Positions 42,204 through 51,027 of a stretch of DNA of 64,000 bases are shown here, piece after piece. The stretch's first letter is position 1. The number at the start of each line of letters is the position of its first letter. The notes beneath the pieces were generated by a model that had not been told where the DNA came from, did not search any database, and saw only the letters and a list, made by a program, of their open reading frames with translations. The position numbers and the translations under genes are program-made. Source of the stretch: Parabacteroides sp. (GTDB lineage: Bacteria; Bacteroidota; Bacteroidia; Bacteroidales; Tannerellaceae); the NCBI GenBank assembly GCA_019417325.1, contig DXVO01000001.1, forward strand, positions 1-64,000, written 5' to 3'.

Positions 42204-43136
42204 TTACTTGTAAAGTTTGTATTGTAAAAATTCTTCTACTTGATTAAATGTCGCATCTTTCAAAATAACTTTTTTATCCGCATCCAACAAATAAAGAGTT
42301 GGTATTGCCTTCAAATCATAAATCTCATCATTCTTAAGACTAATTGACTCATCATATGAATTAATCCAAGTTGAAGGTATATGGGATACATAATCTTTCC
42401 ATGCTGCCAGATCTTCGTCCGGATAAACAGCTAATATCTTTATTTTTTTATTTTTGAAAAGATCTGCCAGAAGAGATGATGCTGTCAACTGTTCTATAAT
42501 TTCTTTACATGCCTCACATCCAGGATTATAGAAAAACAATAACAGATAATCAGCCTTTACATTATATAATGTTCCCGATTGCCCATCAGCCATTGTATAA
42601 GTAAAATTCATAGCCTTTTCCCCTACCCTGTTCTTCTTTGCCAATTCAAGCAAATGAGCAGGACGTATCTTATTTACCTCATCCAGAACAGGTGATTCCA
42701 ATATTTTTTCTAACACGCTGATATATAGCTCTTCATTTCTCATTGGAGAATTGGGATCATACAAATACTTTTCGTACATATTTGAAAAATAAGCAAACAT
42801 TGTACTATCAGCTTCAGCTTTTCCCATCATACCCTTTATGGATACCGACGCAGCTTCCGGTGATACATATTTCATTATATCAATGAAATTAGTCAATGCT
42901 TGTTCGGTTACTTCGGGGAGGTGTGTTAAAGTCGTATCTCTAAAATCAAACTTATCCCAATAATGTTTAGCAAGATATTCTGCACGTTTTTCCGGCTCTG
43001 TTATCATACTGGGAACAGATACCATTTCAAAAGTACGTTCCGTTGTGCTTTCCTGAGTTATTTTTGCTTGCTGTTGACCATTACAAGCGTTAAAAATCAA
43101 AGACAATGCCAACATAAAAAAGACTCTGATCATCAT
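42204..43136 (-). CDS. DUF5106/thioredoxin-like lipoprotein
   Basis: I chose the ATG reading MMIRVFFMLALSLIFNACNG (lipobox FNAC) because a -7 element lies just upstream; a start 22 codons earlier would place the coding region across that promoter. The N-terminal half is a helical DUF5106-type domain (EYLAKHYWDKFDFRDTTLTH). The C-terminal half is a thioredoxin fold with NPGCEACKEI (CxxC) and AIPTLYLLDADKKVIL (cis-Pro). It is probably a periplasmic thiol-disulfide protein of the TlpA type. It has its own promoter, so it is unlikely to belong to the peptide operon upstream. Confidence 0.82.
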   Translation of the reverse strand: MMIRVFFMLALSLIFNACNGQQQAKITQESTTERTFEMVSVPSMITEPEKRAEYLAKHYWDKFDFRDTTLTHLPEVTEQALTNFIDIMKYVSPEAASVSIKGMMGKAEADSTMFAYFSNMYEKYLYDPNSPMRNEELYISVLEKILESPVLDEVNKIRPAHLLELAKKNRVGEKAMNFTYTMADGQSGTLYNVKADYLLLFFYNPGCEACKEIIEQLTASSLLADLFKNKKIKILAVYPDEDLAAWKDYVSHIPSTWINSYDESISLKNDEIYDLKAIPTLYLLDADKKVILKDATFNQVEEFLQYKLYK

Positions 43137-43156
43137 AGCTTTACGTTTATCTTGTG

Positions 43157-43164
43157 CAAAGATA
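43157..43164 (-). promoter_or_regulatory. -7 element for the thioredoxin-like gene
   Basis: TATCTTTG followed by GCAC on the minus strand, 20 bases before the chosen ATG, separates this gene from the ABC exporter gene upstream. Confidence 0.6.
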
Positions 43165-43198
43165 AAATATTTATAGAAAATAGATAAAATTAAACGAT

Positions 43199-44824
43199 TC
43201 AATATTCTTTATTCATTGTCAATATTTGGTCGCAATAAGCAAGTACTTCTTGCCTATGAGTGATAAACAGTAAAGTTTTTCCACGGCTATAGGCATTAAA
43301 TCTTTCCAATAGAATTCGCTCCGTTACATTATCCAAAGCAGAAGTAACCTCATCCAGTAAATAAATAGATCCTTTGGACAACAATGAACGGGCAATTGCA
43401 ATTCGTTGGGCCTGGCCTTCCGACAAAGTACTGCCCTTTTCTCCACAAAACGTATCTAATCCACCCGGTAAACCGAAAACAAAATCTGCAACAGCAATAT
43501 GAAGTACTTCCTTTAATTGTTCATCATCTGCATCCGGATTTCCCAATAATAAATTATCCCTGATAGTTCCACTCAATAAAGTATTACCTTGCGGGACATA
43601 AACAAAATTAGTACGAGTAGCAGATGATACAGAAACTACCTTCCCGATTTTATCATACAAATAAATATTCCCGTTATCCGGAATAATCAACCCCAATAAC
43701 AGACGTATCAATGTTGTTTTTCCTGCACCCGTTTCTCCCAAAATAGCAGTACGGCTACCTGGAAGAAAATCAAAACTAAATTCTTTTATTACTTTTCGCC
43801 CTTCAGAGATATAAGCAAAAGAAATATCATGCAACCGGATACCAACTGGATTTTCTATTTCTTCCTTGGGTTCAACCGGTTCCTCTTCCTGATTTTCCAA
43901 ATCCCGTAAACGTTCGACAGCAGTCGATGCAGAAATACAAATAGGCACAAGTGATGCCAATTGTACGATAGGCCGCTGTACCTGACCTACCAATTGCAAA
44001 AAAGCCGTCATCATTCCATAAGTTATTGTTCCCGAATAAAGTCCGGTTGCTCCCCATACAAAAGCGGTCAGATAACCACAGGCAAAACCTGCACTTATTA
44101 AAACTCTGGAATAAAGGGAATAATTCGTTTGCCGTACAACTTGTTTTCGCAACAATGCCTGTATATCCAATAGCCGTCCGGTCTGAATAAATTCCATACC
44201 CAAAGTTTTAACTACTAATTTATTTTGTAAATTCTCTTGAATAAAAGACTGGACATTCCCCTCTGTAGAACGTACTTCATGGGTCAACCGCTTCATCTTT
44301 TTCACATACAATTTACTTATCAGCAAAAAAAATGGAATTATGCCTACCATCACACAGGCCAAATGGTGATTTAGCCTAAAAAGATAAAAGAAAGACGCAC
44401 AAAACTGTACTGTAGTAATTATCAAGGATGGCAGAGACATTGAAACAAAATCACCGACATCTTTCACATCACGCTCTAACCGGTTCATTGTATCACCGGA
44501 ATGAAAAACATCCCTCCCCACCCATTTCACAACTAACAAATGCCGGAACAAACGAAAACGAAGCTTATTTTGAAAATTTAGGGTTAAAAGCTTTTCCATA
44601 CGGGAACCTAAATTACCGGCTCCAATTTCAAAAGCAATGGCTATAACCATCAGAAAAATTCCATTACCCAATCCCCCATCCTGTATGCCTGTTGCAATGT
44701 CGATAACTCTTTTACTAGCCCACACAAACGCTAGGGATGCAAAGATTTGCAATACACCGGTACTTATACGCAAAACCAATTGGCTACGTATCCCTATTGT
44801 ATTATATAAAAGCCAGTTAATCAT
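43199..44824 (-). CDS. ABC exporter (fused membrane and ATPase domains) of the peptide operon
   Basis: The 541-residue protein has a six-helix membrane domain (about 15-290) and a nucleotide-binding domain with Walker A LGETGAGKTT, signature LSEGQAQRIAIARSL, Walker B IYLLDEVTSALD and H-loop THRQE. There is no N-terminal C39 peptidase domain, so any leader cleavage must be done by another enzyme, perhaps the S26-like peptidase two genes upstream of it. Its start overlaps the stop of the nucleotidyltransferase gene (TAATG), which places it in the same operon. Export of a modified peptide is inferred. Confidence 0.88.
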   Translation of the reverse strand: MINWLLYNTIGIRSQLVLRISTGVLQIFASLAFVWASKRVIDIATGIQDGGLGNGIFLMVIAIAFEIGAGNLGSRMEKLLTLNFQNKLRFRLFRHLLVVKWVGRDVFHSGDTMNRLERDVKDVGDFVSMSLPSLIITTVQFCASFFYLFRLNHHLACVMVGIIPFFLLISKLYVKKMKRLTHEVRSTEGNVQSFIQENLQNKLVVKTLGMEFIQTGRLLDIQALLRKQVVRQTNYSLYSRVLISAGFACGYLTAFVWGATGLYSGTITYGMMTAFLQLVGQVQRPIVQLASLVPICISASTAVERLRDLENQEEEPVEPKEEIENPVGIRLHDISFAYISEGRKVIKEFSFDFLPGSRTAILGETGAGKTTLIRLLLGLIIPDNGNIYLYDKIGKVVSVSSATRTNFVYVPQGNTLLSGTIRDNLLLGNPDADDEQLKEVLHIAVADFVFGLPGGLDTFCGEKGSTLSEGQAQRIAIARSLLSKGSIYLLDEVTSALDNVTERILLERFNAYSRGKTLLFITHRQEVLAYCDQILTMNKEY

Positions 44825-45921
44825 TACAATTTATCCTTCAATATAGTACCTATCGACGTTTTTAATTTATACCCGAAAAAGTACCGCAATGACGAAACCG
44901 GAAAAATCCGGAACATTTTCCACAACCGTTGCAATACATATTTGAACGAAAACAATTTTCCACTCCAATACCCTTTAGGGCGATCTAAAAACTCTGAAGT
45001 ATTATTCTTTCCGAAATTTCCATCTCTCAGAATAATTTCTACCACTCTTTTTGCTTTATCACTATATTTATCTGTATAATAAGGCATCTCCTTCTCCGGA
45101 AGGCCCAGATAACGGACTGCTATATATCCAAACGTTTGCCATTCCATATCAAAACCAAGAACATCCGTAACAAAAGGACGATGCTTATGCAACAACATCA
45201 CCCAATCACAAACTTGGCGTATCCCCACCCCTTTTAATACAAAATGGGTATAAAAATGCAAGAATAAAAAAACGGCATCAAAAGCAGCAGGAGGAATAGA
45301 GATATCCGATGTATGTATAACTGTTGTTTGGGAAAGTCCTGGATACCATTCTTTCAAATGTTTATTAAAAGATCGGATTAATTTCCGTCCGAACAATACA
45401 GCAGGGATGCGATGATTTTCCACGTCAACTCCCTGCCATTTAAAATGACTGTGATGTTCTGTTATTCCCTCCTCATAATCACGGATATCCAATTCATGTG
45501 CGATACGATTTGCCTTGTCAAAGGCTTGAGTCCCAACATAAATATCTATATCCCCGCACTGCCTATGTAAAGGTATAGGGTAATTCTGGGCAACACCTTG
45601 TCCTTTAAGCAAAACAGGATTTAACCCACGGCTTTTATAAAGAGAAAAAAGAGAACAAAGCCGGTCATTTACTAACTCATTGGATTGCTCTATACGCACA
45701 ACAAACGAATACCATTTCATTTTCAACTTAACATCCGGTTGGTATTCAACTGGAAGTTTGGACAGTCCGTCAAAAGTAACGCCAATAACAGATTGTTGTT
45801 TTGCCAATCGGAATAAAGTATCCCAATCCGTATGTCCTACCGGAAACAAAAACAGATCAAGATACAAATCCGGATAGAGCCCTGCACGGAGCAAGGCAAA
45901 AAATTGTTCATATACTATCAT
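44824..45921 (-). CDS. Nucleotidyltransferase-family protein (NTP_transf_5 type) of the peptide operon
   Basis: The 365-residue protein has the pattern LNPVLLKGQGVAQNYPIPLH followed by RQCGDIDIYV, the catalytic GxD-I-D of the NTP_transf_5 group, and a long helical C-terminal part. Such proteins recur in lasso-peptide and related RiPP clusters with an HprK-like kinase, where they are thought to modify a phosphorylated product. I used the ATG (MIVYEQFFALLRAG) rather than a TTG two codons upstream. A 85-base gap, with no promoter I can defend, separates it from the PqqD-like gene. The substrate is unknown. Confidence 0.8.
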   Translation of the reverse strand: MIVYEQFFALLRAGLYPDLYLDLFLFPVGHTDWDTLFRLAKQQSVIGVTFDGLSKLPVEYQPDVKLKMKWYSFVVRIEQSNELVNDRLCSLFSLYKSRGLNPVLLKGQGVAQNYPIPLHRQCGDIDIYVGTQAFDKANRIAHELDIRDYEEGITEHHSHFKWQGVDVENHRIPAVLFGRKLIRSFNKHLKEWYPGLSQTTVIHTSDISIPPAAFDAVFLFLHFYTHFVLKGVGIRQVCDWVMLLHKHRPFVTDVLGFDMEWQTFGYIAVRYLGLPEKEMPYYTDKYSDKAKRVVEIILRDGNFGKNNTSEFLDRPKGYWSGKLFSFKYVLQRLWKMFRIFPVSSLRYFFGYKLKTSIGTILKDKL

Positions 45922-46006
45922 ATACAAAGAAACTATTCCCCGACCACAATAGAAGAGTCGGAAGATGTTAAGGGTTAATCTATAATCAGAGTTAATCTAT
46001 CTATTC

Positions 46007-46279
46007 TCAGTCTTTCGTTATAATCCCTGCAGCCAACCAGCGTCCGAGTAACTCTTCCGCATCAGCAAAAGCAGCAGATGTTTCCACATCATAACGAGCT
46101 GTAAGCAAATCACAAAGCTTCTGGACATCAAAAGATGTTCCCTCTACAGCTTGCCATAACCAAGCAGAAGTTGCATTCATGCTAATTATACGGCTAAAAT
46201 CAATATTGTCCTTACCGGTAGCAACCACCACATGTTCACCGGCAATATTTCTCAATTCAAATCCTTTTCTCTGTTTCAT
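46007..46279 (-). CDS. PqqD-like RiPP recognition element protein
   Basis: The 90-residue protein starting MKQRKGFELRNIAGEHVVV has the PqqD fold: three strands, then helices with SMNATSAWLWQAVEG, LCDLLTARYDV and a final LGRWLAAGIITKD. PqqD proteins bind the leader of a ribosomally made peptide and deliver it to modifying enzymes. An in-frame upstream start lies inside the preceding gene; the ATG chosen overlaps that gene's end by four bases. Its presence beside a 46-residue peptide gene is the best evidence that the operon makes a modified peptide. Confidence 0.85.
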   Translation of the reverse strand: MKQRKGFELRNIAGEHVVVATGKDNIDFSRIISMNATSAWLWQAVEGTSFDVQKLCDLLTARYDVETSAAFADAEELLGRWLAAGIITKD

Positions 46280-46707
46280 CTGATTATTTTTAATAAGTAA
46301 CGACGGATAGGCAAAAGTTTCACCCATAAAAATGAAGTTGTTTTCCATTTCCAATCGGAACAATAAATTGTTTTGTCCTTCTTTATAACAGCTTCTACTT
46401 TCCCTACCAAATTATCCATATTACAGTATTCCTTTCCTATAAGATTACCGTCTCCCATCAAGGTCAACCTATCTCCTTGAATTTGCATAATCCTGTGCAA
46501 CACATAGTTTCCAGCATGTAAACGAACCAAAACCAAATCACCTTGTCTCACAGCTACTGGAGGAATTAAAATCACTTTATCTCTTTCTCCATGTAATAGC
46601 GGACGCATACTATTCCCTTTCACACGAAAAGTAACCGATCCTCCGGCTTTTAAAAGATGTGTCACTTCCCCCAATAAAATATCATTCGACACACAAATCC
46701 GTTTCAT
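46276..46707 (-). CDS. S24/S26-family peptidase with a Ser/His pair (SipW/Sec11-like)
   Basis: The 143-residue protein holds the signal-peptidase blocks RVKGNSMRPLLHGERDKVI (Ser33), RQGDLVLVR and YVLHRIMQIQGD, then LMGDGN. In bacterial LepB the second block carries a catalytic Lys; here the matching residue is His71, as in ER-type (Sec11/SipW) signal peptidases. No N-terminal membrane anchor is seen; the C-terminus is basic and hydrophobic. It may cleave the leader of the operon's peptide. It overlaps both the kinase gene and the PqqD-like gene by four bases. Confidence 0.8.
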   Translation of the reverse strand: MKRICVSNDILLGEVTHLLKAGGSVTFRVKGNSMRPLLHGERDKVILIPPVAVRQGDLVLVRLHAGNYVLHRIMQIQGDRLTLMGDGNLIGKEYCNMDNLVGKVEAVIKKDKTIYCSDWKWKTTSFLWVKLLPIRRYLLKIIR

Positions 46708-47612
46708 CTAACAATTGTTTTATGGCAAAGCATCGCTGCAGCTTTATCTGCCCTGCAAAAAAGAGCATAGAATGTTGTTTTTCCGATAATGGCTTCTATC
46801 GTTCCTAACACATTTTGTTGGATTTCTTCAACACAAGGCAAGCAAGAAACGGTTGGTAATAAGGCAGCCATTGCTTCAACCGGACGAAGCGGCCTCATTG
46901 AATTTTCCGGTCTTTGCCACAAACGGACAATTGCCTCCAAAGGATAACCCTGATTCTTATAGCAAGGAGTTTTGCCACTCCAGGGAGACCCAAAAACCCA
47001 TACTTGTCCGTCTATGATCCTTAAGATAGGATTATCATCATTCAACAGTTCCGTACCGACAAAATTATCCAACCATAAACGACTATGTGTACTTTTCCCC
47101 GTACCGCTCTTCCCTAAAAAAATAAAGCCCAAGTTCTCATACACCACAGCAGAAGCATGAACCAAAAGGGTCTGATAACGGGACGAAGTAAAAGCATAAA
47201 GCATCATTAAACAACTGGTCAGAGCATATTCCGAATAACGGGAAAAGGACGTAATAAACGCATTCGATTCCGTAAAATCCATTGAAGTCCGCAATATGGC
47301 ACACAATTCTTCATTCTTTTCATTGTCAGGGACGAAACATTCGAAATGATATCCATTTTCATATTTACACACTTTTATTGTTCCATGGTCACCGGAAAAT
47401 ATCCCGATATGTTCCGTTATATGCAGATCCACATTCCCCAAATCGTCCAATCTCATTGAAATGGAAAATAACAAGTCGGAATTACTATCCTGGCTCAGAA
47501 ATGGTTTATATGACAAGAATAAATTATCAGAAAAACTATTTTCCCCTTCGAATGCAATTTTAAAAGAATGTCCGGCTACAGTATAAAGAAGTTCCTTACT
47601 GTTTAACCCCAT
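46704..47612 (-). CDS. HprK-like kinase of the peptide operon
   Basis: The P-loop GKSGTGKST (167-175) with flanking strands LLVHASAVVYENLGFIFL, LLNDDNPI (metal-binding Asp pair) and WVFGSPWSGK match the catalytic core of HPr kinase relatives found in lasso and other RiPP clusters, where one (from the paeninodin cluster) phosphorylates a Ser of the precursor. I chose the ATG (MGLNSKELL) five bases after the peptide gene stop; a GTG four codons earlier would overlap it. The adjacent 46-residue peptide has a Ser-Thr pair near its C-terminal end that could be the target; this is inference. Confidence 0.85.
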   Translation of the reverse strand: MGLNSKELLYTVAGHSFKIAFEGENSFSDNLFLSYKPFLSQDSNSDLLFSISMRLDDLGNVDLHITEHIGIFSGDHGTIKVCKYENGYHFECFVPDNEKNEELCAILRTSMDFTESNAFITSFSRYSEYALTSCLMMLYAFTSSRYQTLLVHASAVVYENLGFIFLGKSGTGKSTHSRLWLDNFVGTELLNDDNPILRIIDGQVWVFGSPWSGKTPCYKNQGYPLEAIVRLWQRPENSMRPLRPVEAMAALLPTVSCLPCVEEIQQNVLGTIEAIIGKTTFYALFCRADKAAAMLCHKTIVR

Positions 47613-47617
47613 ATCAG

Positions 47618-47758
47618 CTACCACTTTCCCTCTTCTTCAAAATCCGGAGTACTTCCGTCAAGGATACCCCTACCCAATTCTATCTCTATGATTTCTACTG
47701 TCGGTTTCTCATAGAACCTGTTTTTTTTCACATCTTGGTCTTTTTCTTTCGTTTTCAT
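47618..47758 (-). CDS. Candidate RiPP precursor peptide (46 residues)
   Basis: The frame begins with ATG and reads MKTKEKDQDVKKNRFYEKPT, then VEIIEIELGRGILDGSTPDF, then EEEGKW and TAG. A basic N-terminal part, a YEKPTVEIIEIELG stretch and a Gly/Ser/Thr-containing acidic end fit a leader-core peptide. The YEKPxVExIE motif resembles short peptides next to modification genes in Bacteroidales. It is the first gene after a full promoter and is five bases from the HprK-like kinase. The cleavage point is not certain; LGRG (28-31) is a candidate. Possible modified residues are S36 and T37. Confidence 0.72.
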   Translation of the reverse strand: MKTKEKDQDVKKNRFYEKPTVEIIEIELGRGILDGSTPDFEEEGKW

Positions 47759-47832
47759 AATACATACATTAATCTAAAAAACACAATATATAACGGATAT
47801 ACCGTCAATAGACAAAAACACTAACTCCTCTA

Positions 47833-47863
47833 CAAAAATACTACTATTCCCCGATTAAACAAA
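47833..47863 (-). promoter_or_regulatory. Promoter of the peptide-modification operon
   Basis: On the minus strand TTTG (47860-47863), a 19-bp spacer and TATTTTTG (47833-47840) make a full Bacteroides promoter, about 75 bases before the precursor ATG. It is divergent from the dnaG promoter. Confidence 0.7.
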
Positions 47864-47945
47864 CAGCGTCTTTGATTTAACAGAAAACCACAAACTTGTA
47901 TCAGTTCTTAAACTAAACCTTAGAGCCAGATTAGGAAAATAATAC

Positions 47946-47953
47946 TACATTTG
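47946..47953 (+). promoter_or_regulatory. -7 element of the dnaG promoter
   Basis: TACATTTG followed by CC, 25 bases before the dnaG ATG, matches the Bacteroides -7 consensus. Confidence 0.6.
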
Positions 47954-47978
47954 CCTCATTAATATAACAAGAGCCTGA

Positions 47979-50084
47979 ATGATTGATCAACCTACCATAG
48001 ACCGGATACTGGATGCAGCTAATATAGTAGATGTTGTTTCCGAATTCGTTACCCTGCGAAAACGAGGAGTAAACTATGTAGGACTATGTCCGTTCCATAC
48101 AGACAAAACACCTTCTTTTTACGTTTCACCTGCGAAAAATATCTGTAAATGTTTTGCATGTGGAGAAGGTGGAACTGCTGTTCATTTTATAATGAAACAT
48201 GAACAACTTACCTACTTCGATGCCCTGCGTTTCCTTGCAAAAAAATACAATATAGAAATACATGAACGGGAACTTTCGGATAAGGAAAAACAAATTCGTA
48301 GTGATCGTGAAAGTATGCTGATTGTAAACAGTTGGGCACAAAAATATTTCACAACCCAACTTTACGAACACGCAGAAGGAAAAGCCGTAGGACTCCGCTA
48401 TTTTGCGGAACGAGGTTTCAGGGAAGACACTATCCGAAAATTTCAATTGGGATACAGCCTCGACAAACGGGATGCCCTGTATAAAGAAGCGATTAAAAGC
48501 GGTTATAAGAAAGATTTTCTGGAAAAGACAGGATTAATTATCACTTATGATAATGGTAACGTTAACGACCGTTTTCGCGGACGTGTTATCTTTCCGGTTC
48601 ATACGCTTAGCGGGAAAGTTGTCGCTTTCGGCGGACGTATATTAAAAAAGGATGAAAAAACGGCCAAATATGTAAATTCTCCCGAAAGTGAAATATATCA
48701 TAAAAGTAATGAACTATATGGTATATTTTTTGCCAAACAGGCGATAGTCAAAGCAGACCGGTGCTTCCTGGTTGAAGGATACACGGATGTTATTTCCATG
48801 CACCAGGCTGGTGTAGAAAATGTCGTCGCCTCATCTGGAACTGCTCTTACCCAAGGTCAAATCAGGCTGATACACCGTTTCACGAGTAATATAACTGTTC
48901 TTTATGACGGCGATGCTGCCGGTATCAAAGCCGCTTTACGAGGTATAGACCTGCTGCTTGAAGATGGAATGAATGTAAAAGTGGTTCTCCTGCCGGATGG
49001 TGAGGACCCTGACTCATTTGCCCGCAAGCATAATGCCAGCCAGTTCACTGAATTCATTCAAAAGAATGAAGCGGACTTTATACGTTTTAAAACCCGCCTG
49101 CTTCTGGATGATGCGGGAGACGACCCGGTAAAGCGATCGGCTCTGATAGCAGACATTATCCGCACTGTTGCTATCATACCGGATGATGTTACCCGTTCTT
49201 TATATATACGGGAATGCAGCAGTATGATGGAAATTGACGAAAAATTGCTATTGAATGAGGTCAATAAGATTATCCTGAATAAAAAGGAAAAACAAGTCCC
49301 TCCTGCTTCTTCTATTTCGTCAAACATATCCTCCCCTAAATATCCGGAAATTTCCGGATACCAGCCTTATCAGGAGGAAACTTATCAGGAACCGGATTAT
49401 ACAAATCCACCCGACAATAACATTCCTCCGCCGCCACCGGAAGAATATCTGGCAGAAGAAGCAGGTCCTGTGCCTCCACCACCGATAGCTCCCATATCAA
49501 CAAAACCGAAGCGTTCACCCTATGAAGTGTATGAACTGATTTTGTTACGTTACATTGTACGTTATGGAGAACAGGTTTTGTTCCAATTTGTAGATGAAGA
49601 GACAAATGAAGAAGTTATCATCCGTGTAGCCGAATATATCCGCGAAGAACTTGAAAGGGATGATTTAACCTTCTATACTCCTTTATTTAGAAACATGATG
49701 GAGGAAGCTACCGAACATTGTAAAAATAAAGGTTTTGTTGCCAGTCGTTATTTCCTCGCCCATCCGGACCTGGCTGTCAGCCGCCTGACAGCCGAACTGA
49801 TCAGTGAGAAATATCAGCTTAGCAAATATCACTCCAAATACAGGGATCTGGAACAGGAGGAAGATAAACTGGATCAAATCGTATTACGTGGAATATATGC
49901 ATTCAAAGATGCTTATGTATCCCACCAAATAAAGGAACAAATGGGTCTACTGAAAGAGATGCAGAAAAATGAAGATGAAAATATGACTCGAATATTTGAA
50001 ATAATGAAAAGACTGACTGAACTGAACGAAATAAAAAATGCGTTGAGCAAAGAACTGGGAGAAAGAATTATATTAAAAATGTAA
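47979..50084 (+). CDS. dnaG: DNA primase DnaG
   Basis: The CHC2 zinc-binding motif is C37-x2-H40 and C58-x2-C61 (GLCPFHTDKTPSF and CKCFACGEGG). The catalytic core has the EGYTD TOPRIM motif (FLVEGYTDVISMHQAG) and the metal residues in LYDGDAAGIKAA. A Pro-rich linker (PPPPPEEYLAEEAG) leads to a C-terminal DnaB-interacting domain, for a normal length of 701. DnaG makes RNA primers at the replication fork. It is followed by an ABC transporter pair after 16 bases, probably on the same transcript. Confidence 0.95.
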   Translation: MIDQPTIDRILDAANIVDVVSEFVTLRKRGVNYVGLCPFHTDKTPSFYVSPAKNICKCFACGEGGTAVHFIMKHEQLTYFDALRFLAKKYNIEIHERELSDKEKQIRSDRESMLIVNSWAQKYFTTQLYEHAEGKAVGLRYFAERGFREDTIRKFQLGYSLDKRDALYKEAIKSGYKKDFLEKTGLIITYDNGNVNDRFRGRVIFPVHTLSGKVVAFGGRILKKDEKTAKYVNSPESEIYHKSNELYGIFFAKQAIVKADRCFLVEGYTDVISMHQAGVENVVASSGTALTQGQIRLIHRFTSNITVLYDGDAAGIKAALRGIDLLLEDGMNVKVVLLPDGEDPDSFARKHNASQFTEFIQKNEADFIRFKTRLLLDDAGDDPVKRSALIADIIRTVAIIPDDVTRSLYIRECSSMMEIDEKLLLNEVNKIILNKKEKQVPPASSISSNISSPKYPEISGYQPYQEETYQEPDYTNPPDNNIPPPPPEEYLAEEAGPVPPPPIAPISTKPKRSPYEVYELILLRYIVRYGEQVLFQFVDEETNEEVIIRVAEYIREELERDDLTFYTPLFRNMMEEATEHCKNKGFVASRYFLAHPDLAVSRLTAELISEKYQLSKYHSKYRDLEQEEDKLDQIVLRGIYAFKDAYVSHQIKEQMGLLKEMQKNEDENMTRIFEIMKRLTELNEIKNALSKELGERIILKM

Positions 50085-50100
50085 CGACAAATTTATACTT

Positions 50101-51027
50101 ATGAACTTTTTAGAAACGGAAGATGTAGTCAAACAATACGCCAATCATCTTGCACTTAACAAAGTAAGCATCCAGGTTCCGGAAGGACAGATTTTCGGAT
50201 TACTGGGGCCTAATGGAGCCGGAAAAACCACATTAATCCGCATCATCAACCGCATTACTGCCCCCGATAGCGGCAAGGTCTATTTTAACGGGCACGAATC
50301 ACAACCGGAAGACATTTTTCAAATTGGTTATCTGCCGGAAGAACGAGGACTGTACAAAAAGATGAAAGTCGGCGAACAGGCTATTTACCTGGCTCAGTTG
50401 AAAGGTCTCTCATATGCCGATGCACGTAAACGTCTGATTATATGGTTTGAAAAATTCAATATCATGCCATGGTGGAACAAGAAACTGGAAGAACTGTCAA
50501 AAGGCATGCAACAAAAAATTCAATTTATCACAACCATTATCCATGAGCCTAAACTGCTCATTTTTGATGAACCCTTCAGTGGATTCGATCCTGTAAATGC
50601 AGAACTTCTGAAAAAGGAAATACTTGAATTGAAAGAAGCCGGACATACAATCATATTTTCAACTCACAACATGGCATCCGTAGAAGAGATTTGTGACAAT
50701 ATTGCTTTAATTAACCGTTCGCAAGTCGTATTGTCAGGAAATGTCACAGAAGTCAGGAACCGTTTTAAAACAAATAATTTCATTATCCGGGTTCAAACTG
50801 AAACAAACAATATCCAACCTGTTTCCGAAATGTTTTCCATATTGGAGGAAAAAAATAAAGCCGGTATCAATGAATTAAGAATACATAAGGAAAAAAGCAT
50901 CTCTAATTCTTCTTTGTTAGCCGCATTAGCCGCACAAGCTGAAATTATTTCTTTCGTTGAAGAAATTCCATCCATGAATGATATATTTATTAACACCGTA
51001 TCCGGTACAAACGCTACACAAATATGA
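50101..51027 (+). CDS. ABC transporter ATP-binding protein (NatA-like)
   Basis: Walker A is GPNGAGKTT (36-44), the signature is LSKGMQQKIQF and Walker B is LLIFDEPFSGFDP, followed by a C-terminal extension (residues about 220-308). This matches NatA/CcmA-type ATPases with a Na+-efflux-like or drug-export permease. Its stop overlaps the permease start by four bases. The exported substrate is not known. Confidence 0.9.
   Translation: MNFLETEDVVKQYANHLALNKVSIQVPEGQIFGLLGPNGAGKTTLIRIINRITAPDSGKVYFNGHESQPEDIFQIGYLPEERGLYKKMKVGEQAIYLAQLKGLSYADARKRLIIWFEKFNIMPWWNKKLEELSKGMQQKIQFITTIIHEPKLLIFDEPFSGFDPVNAELLKKEILELKEAGHTIIFSTHNMASVEEICDNIALINRSQVVLSGNVTEVRNRFKTNNFIIRVQTETNNIQPVSEMFSILEEKNKAGINELRIHKEKSISNSSLLAALAAQAEIISFVEEIPSMNDIFINTVSGTNATQI

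Noticed and set aside
43199..47758. Lasso-peptide cluster
   Set aside because: HprK-like, PqqD-like and nucleotidyltransferase genes fit, but the cyclase and the B2 protease needed for a lasso fold are missing from the operon and its flanks.
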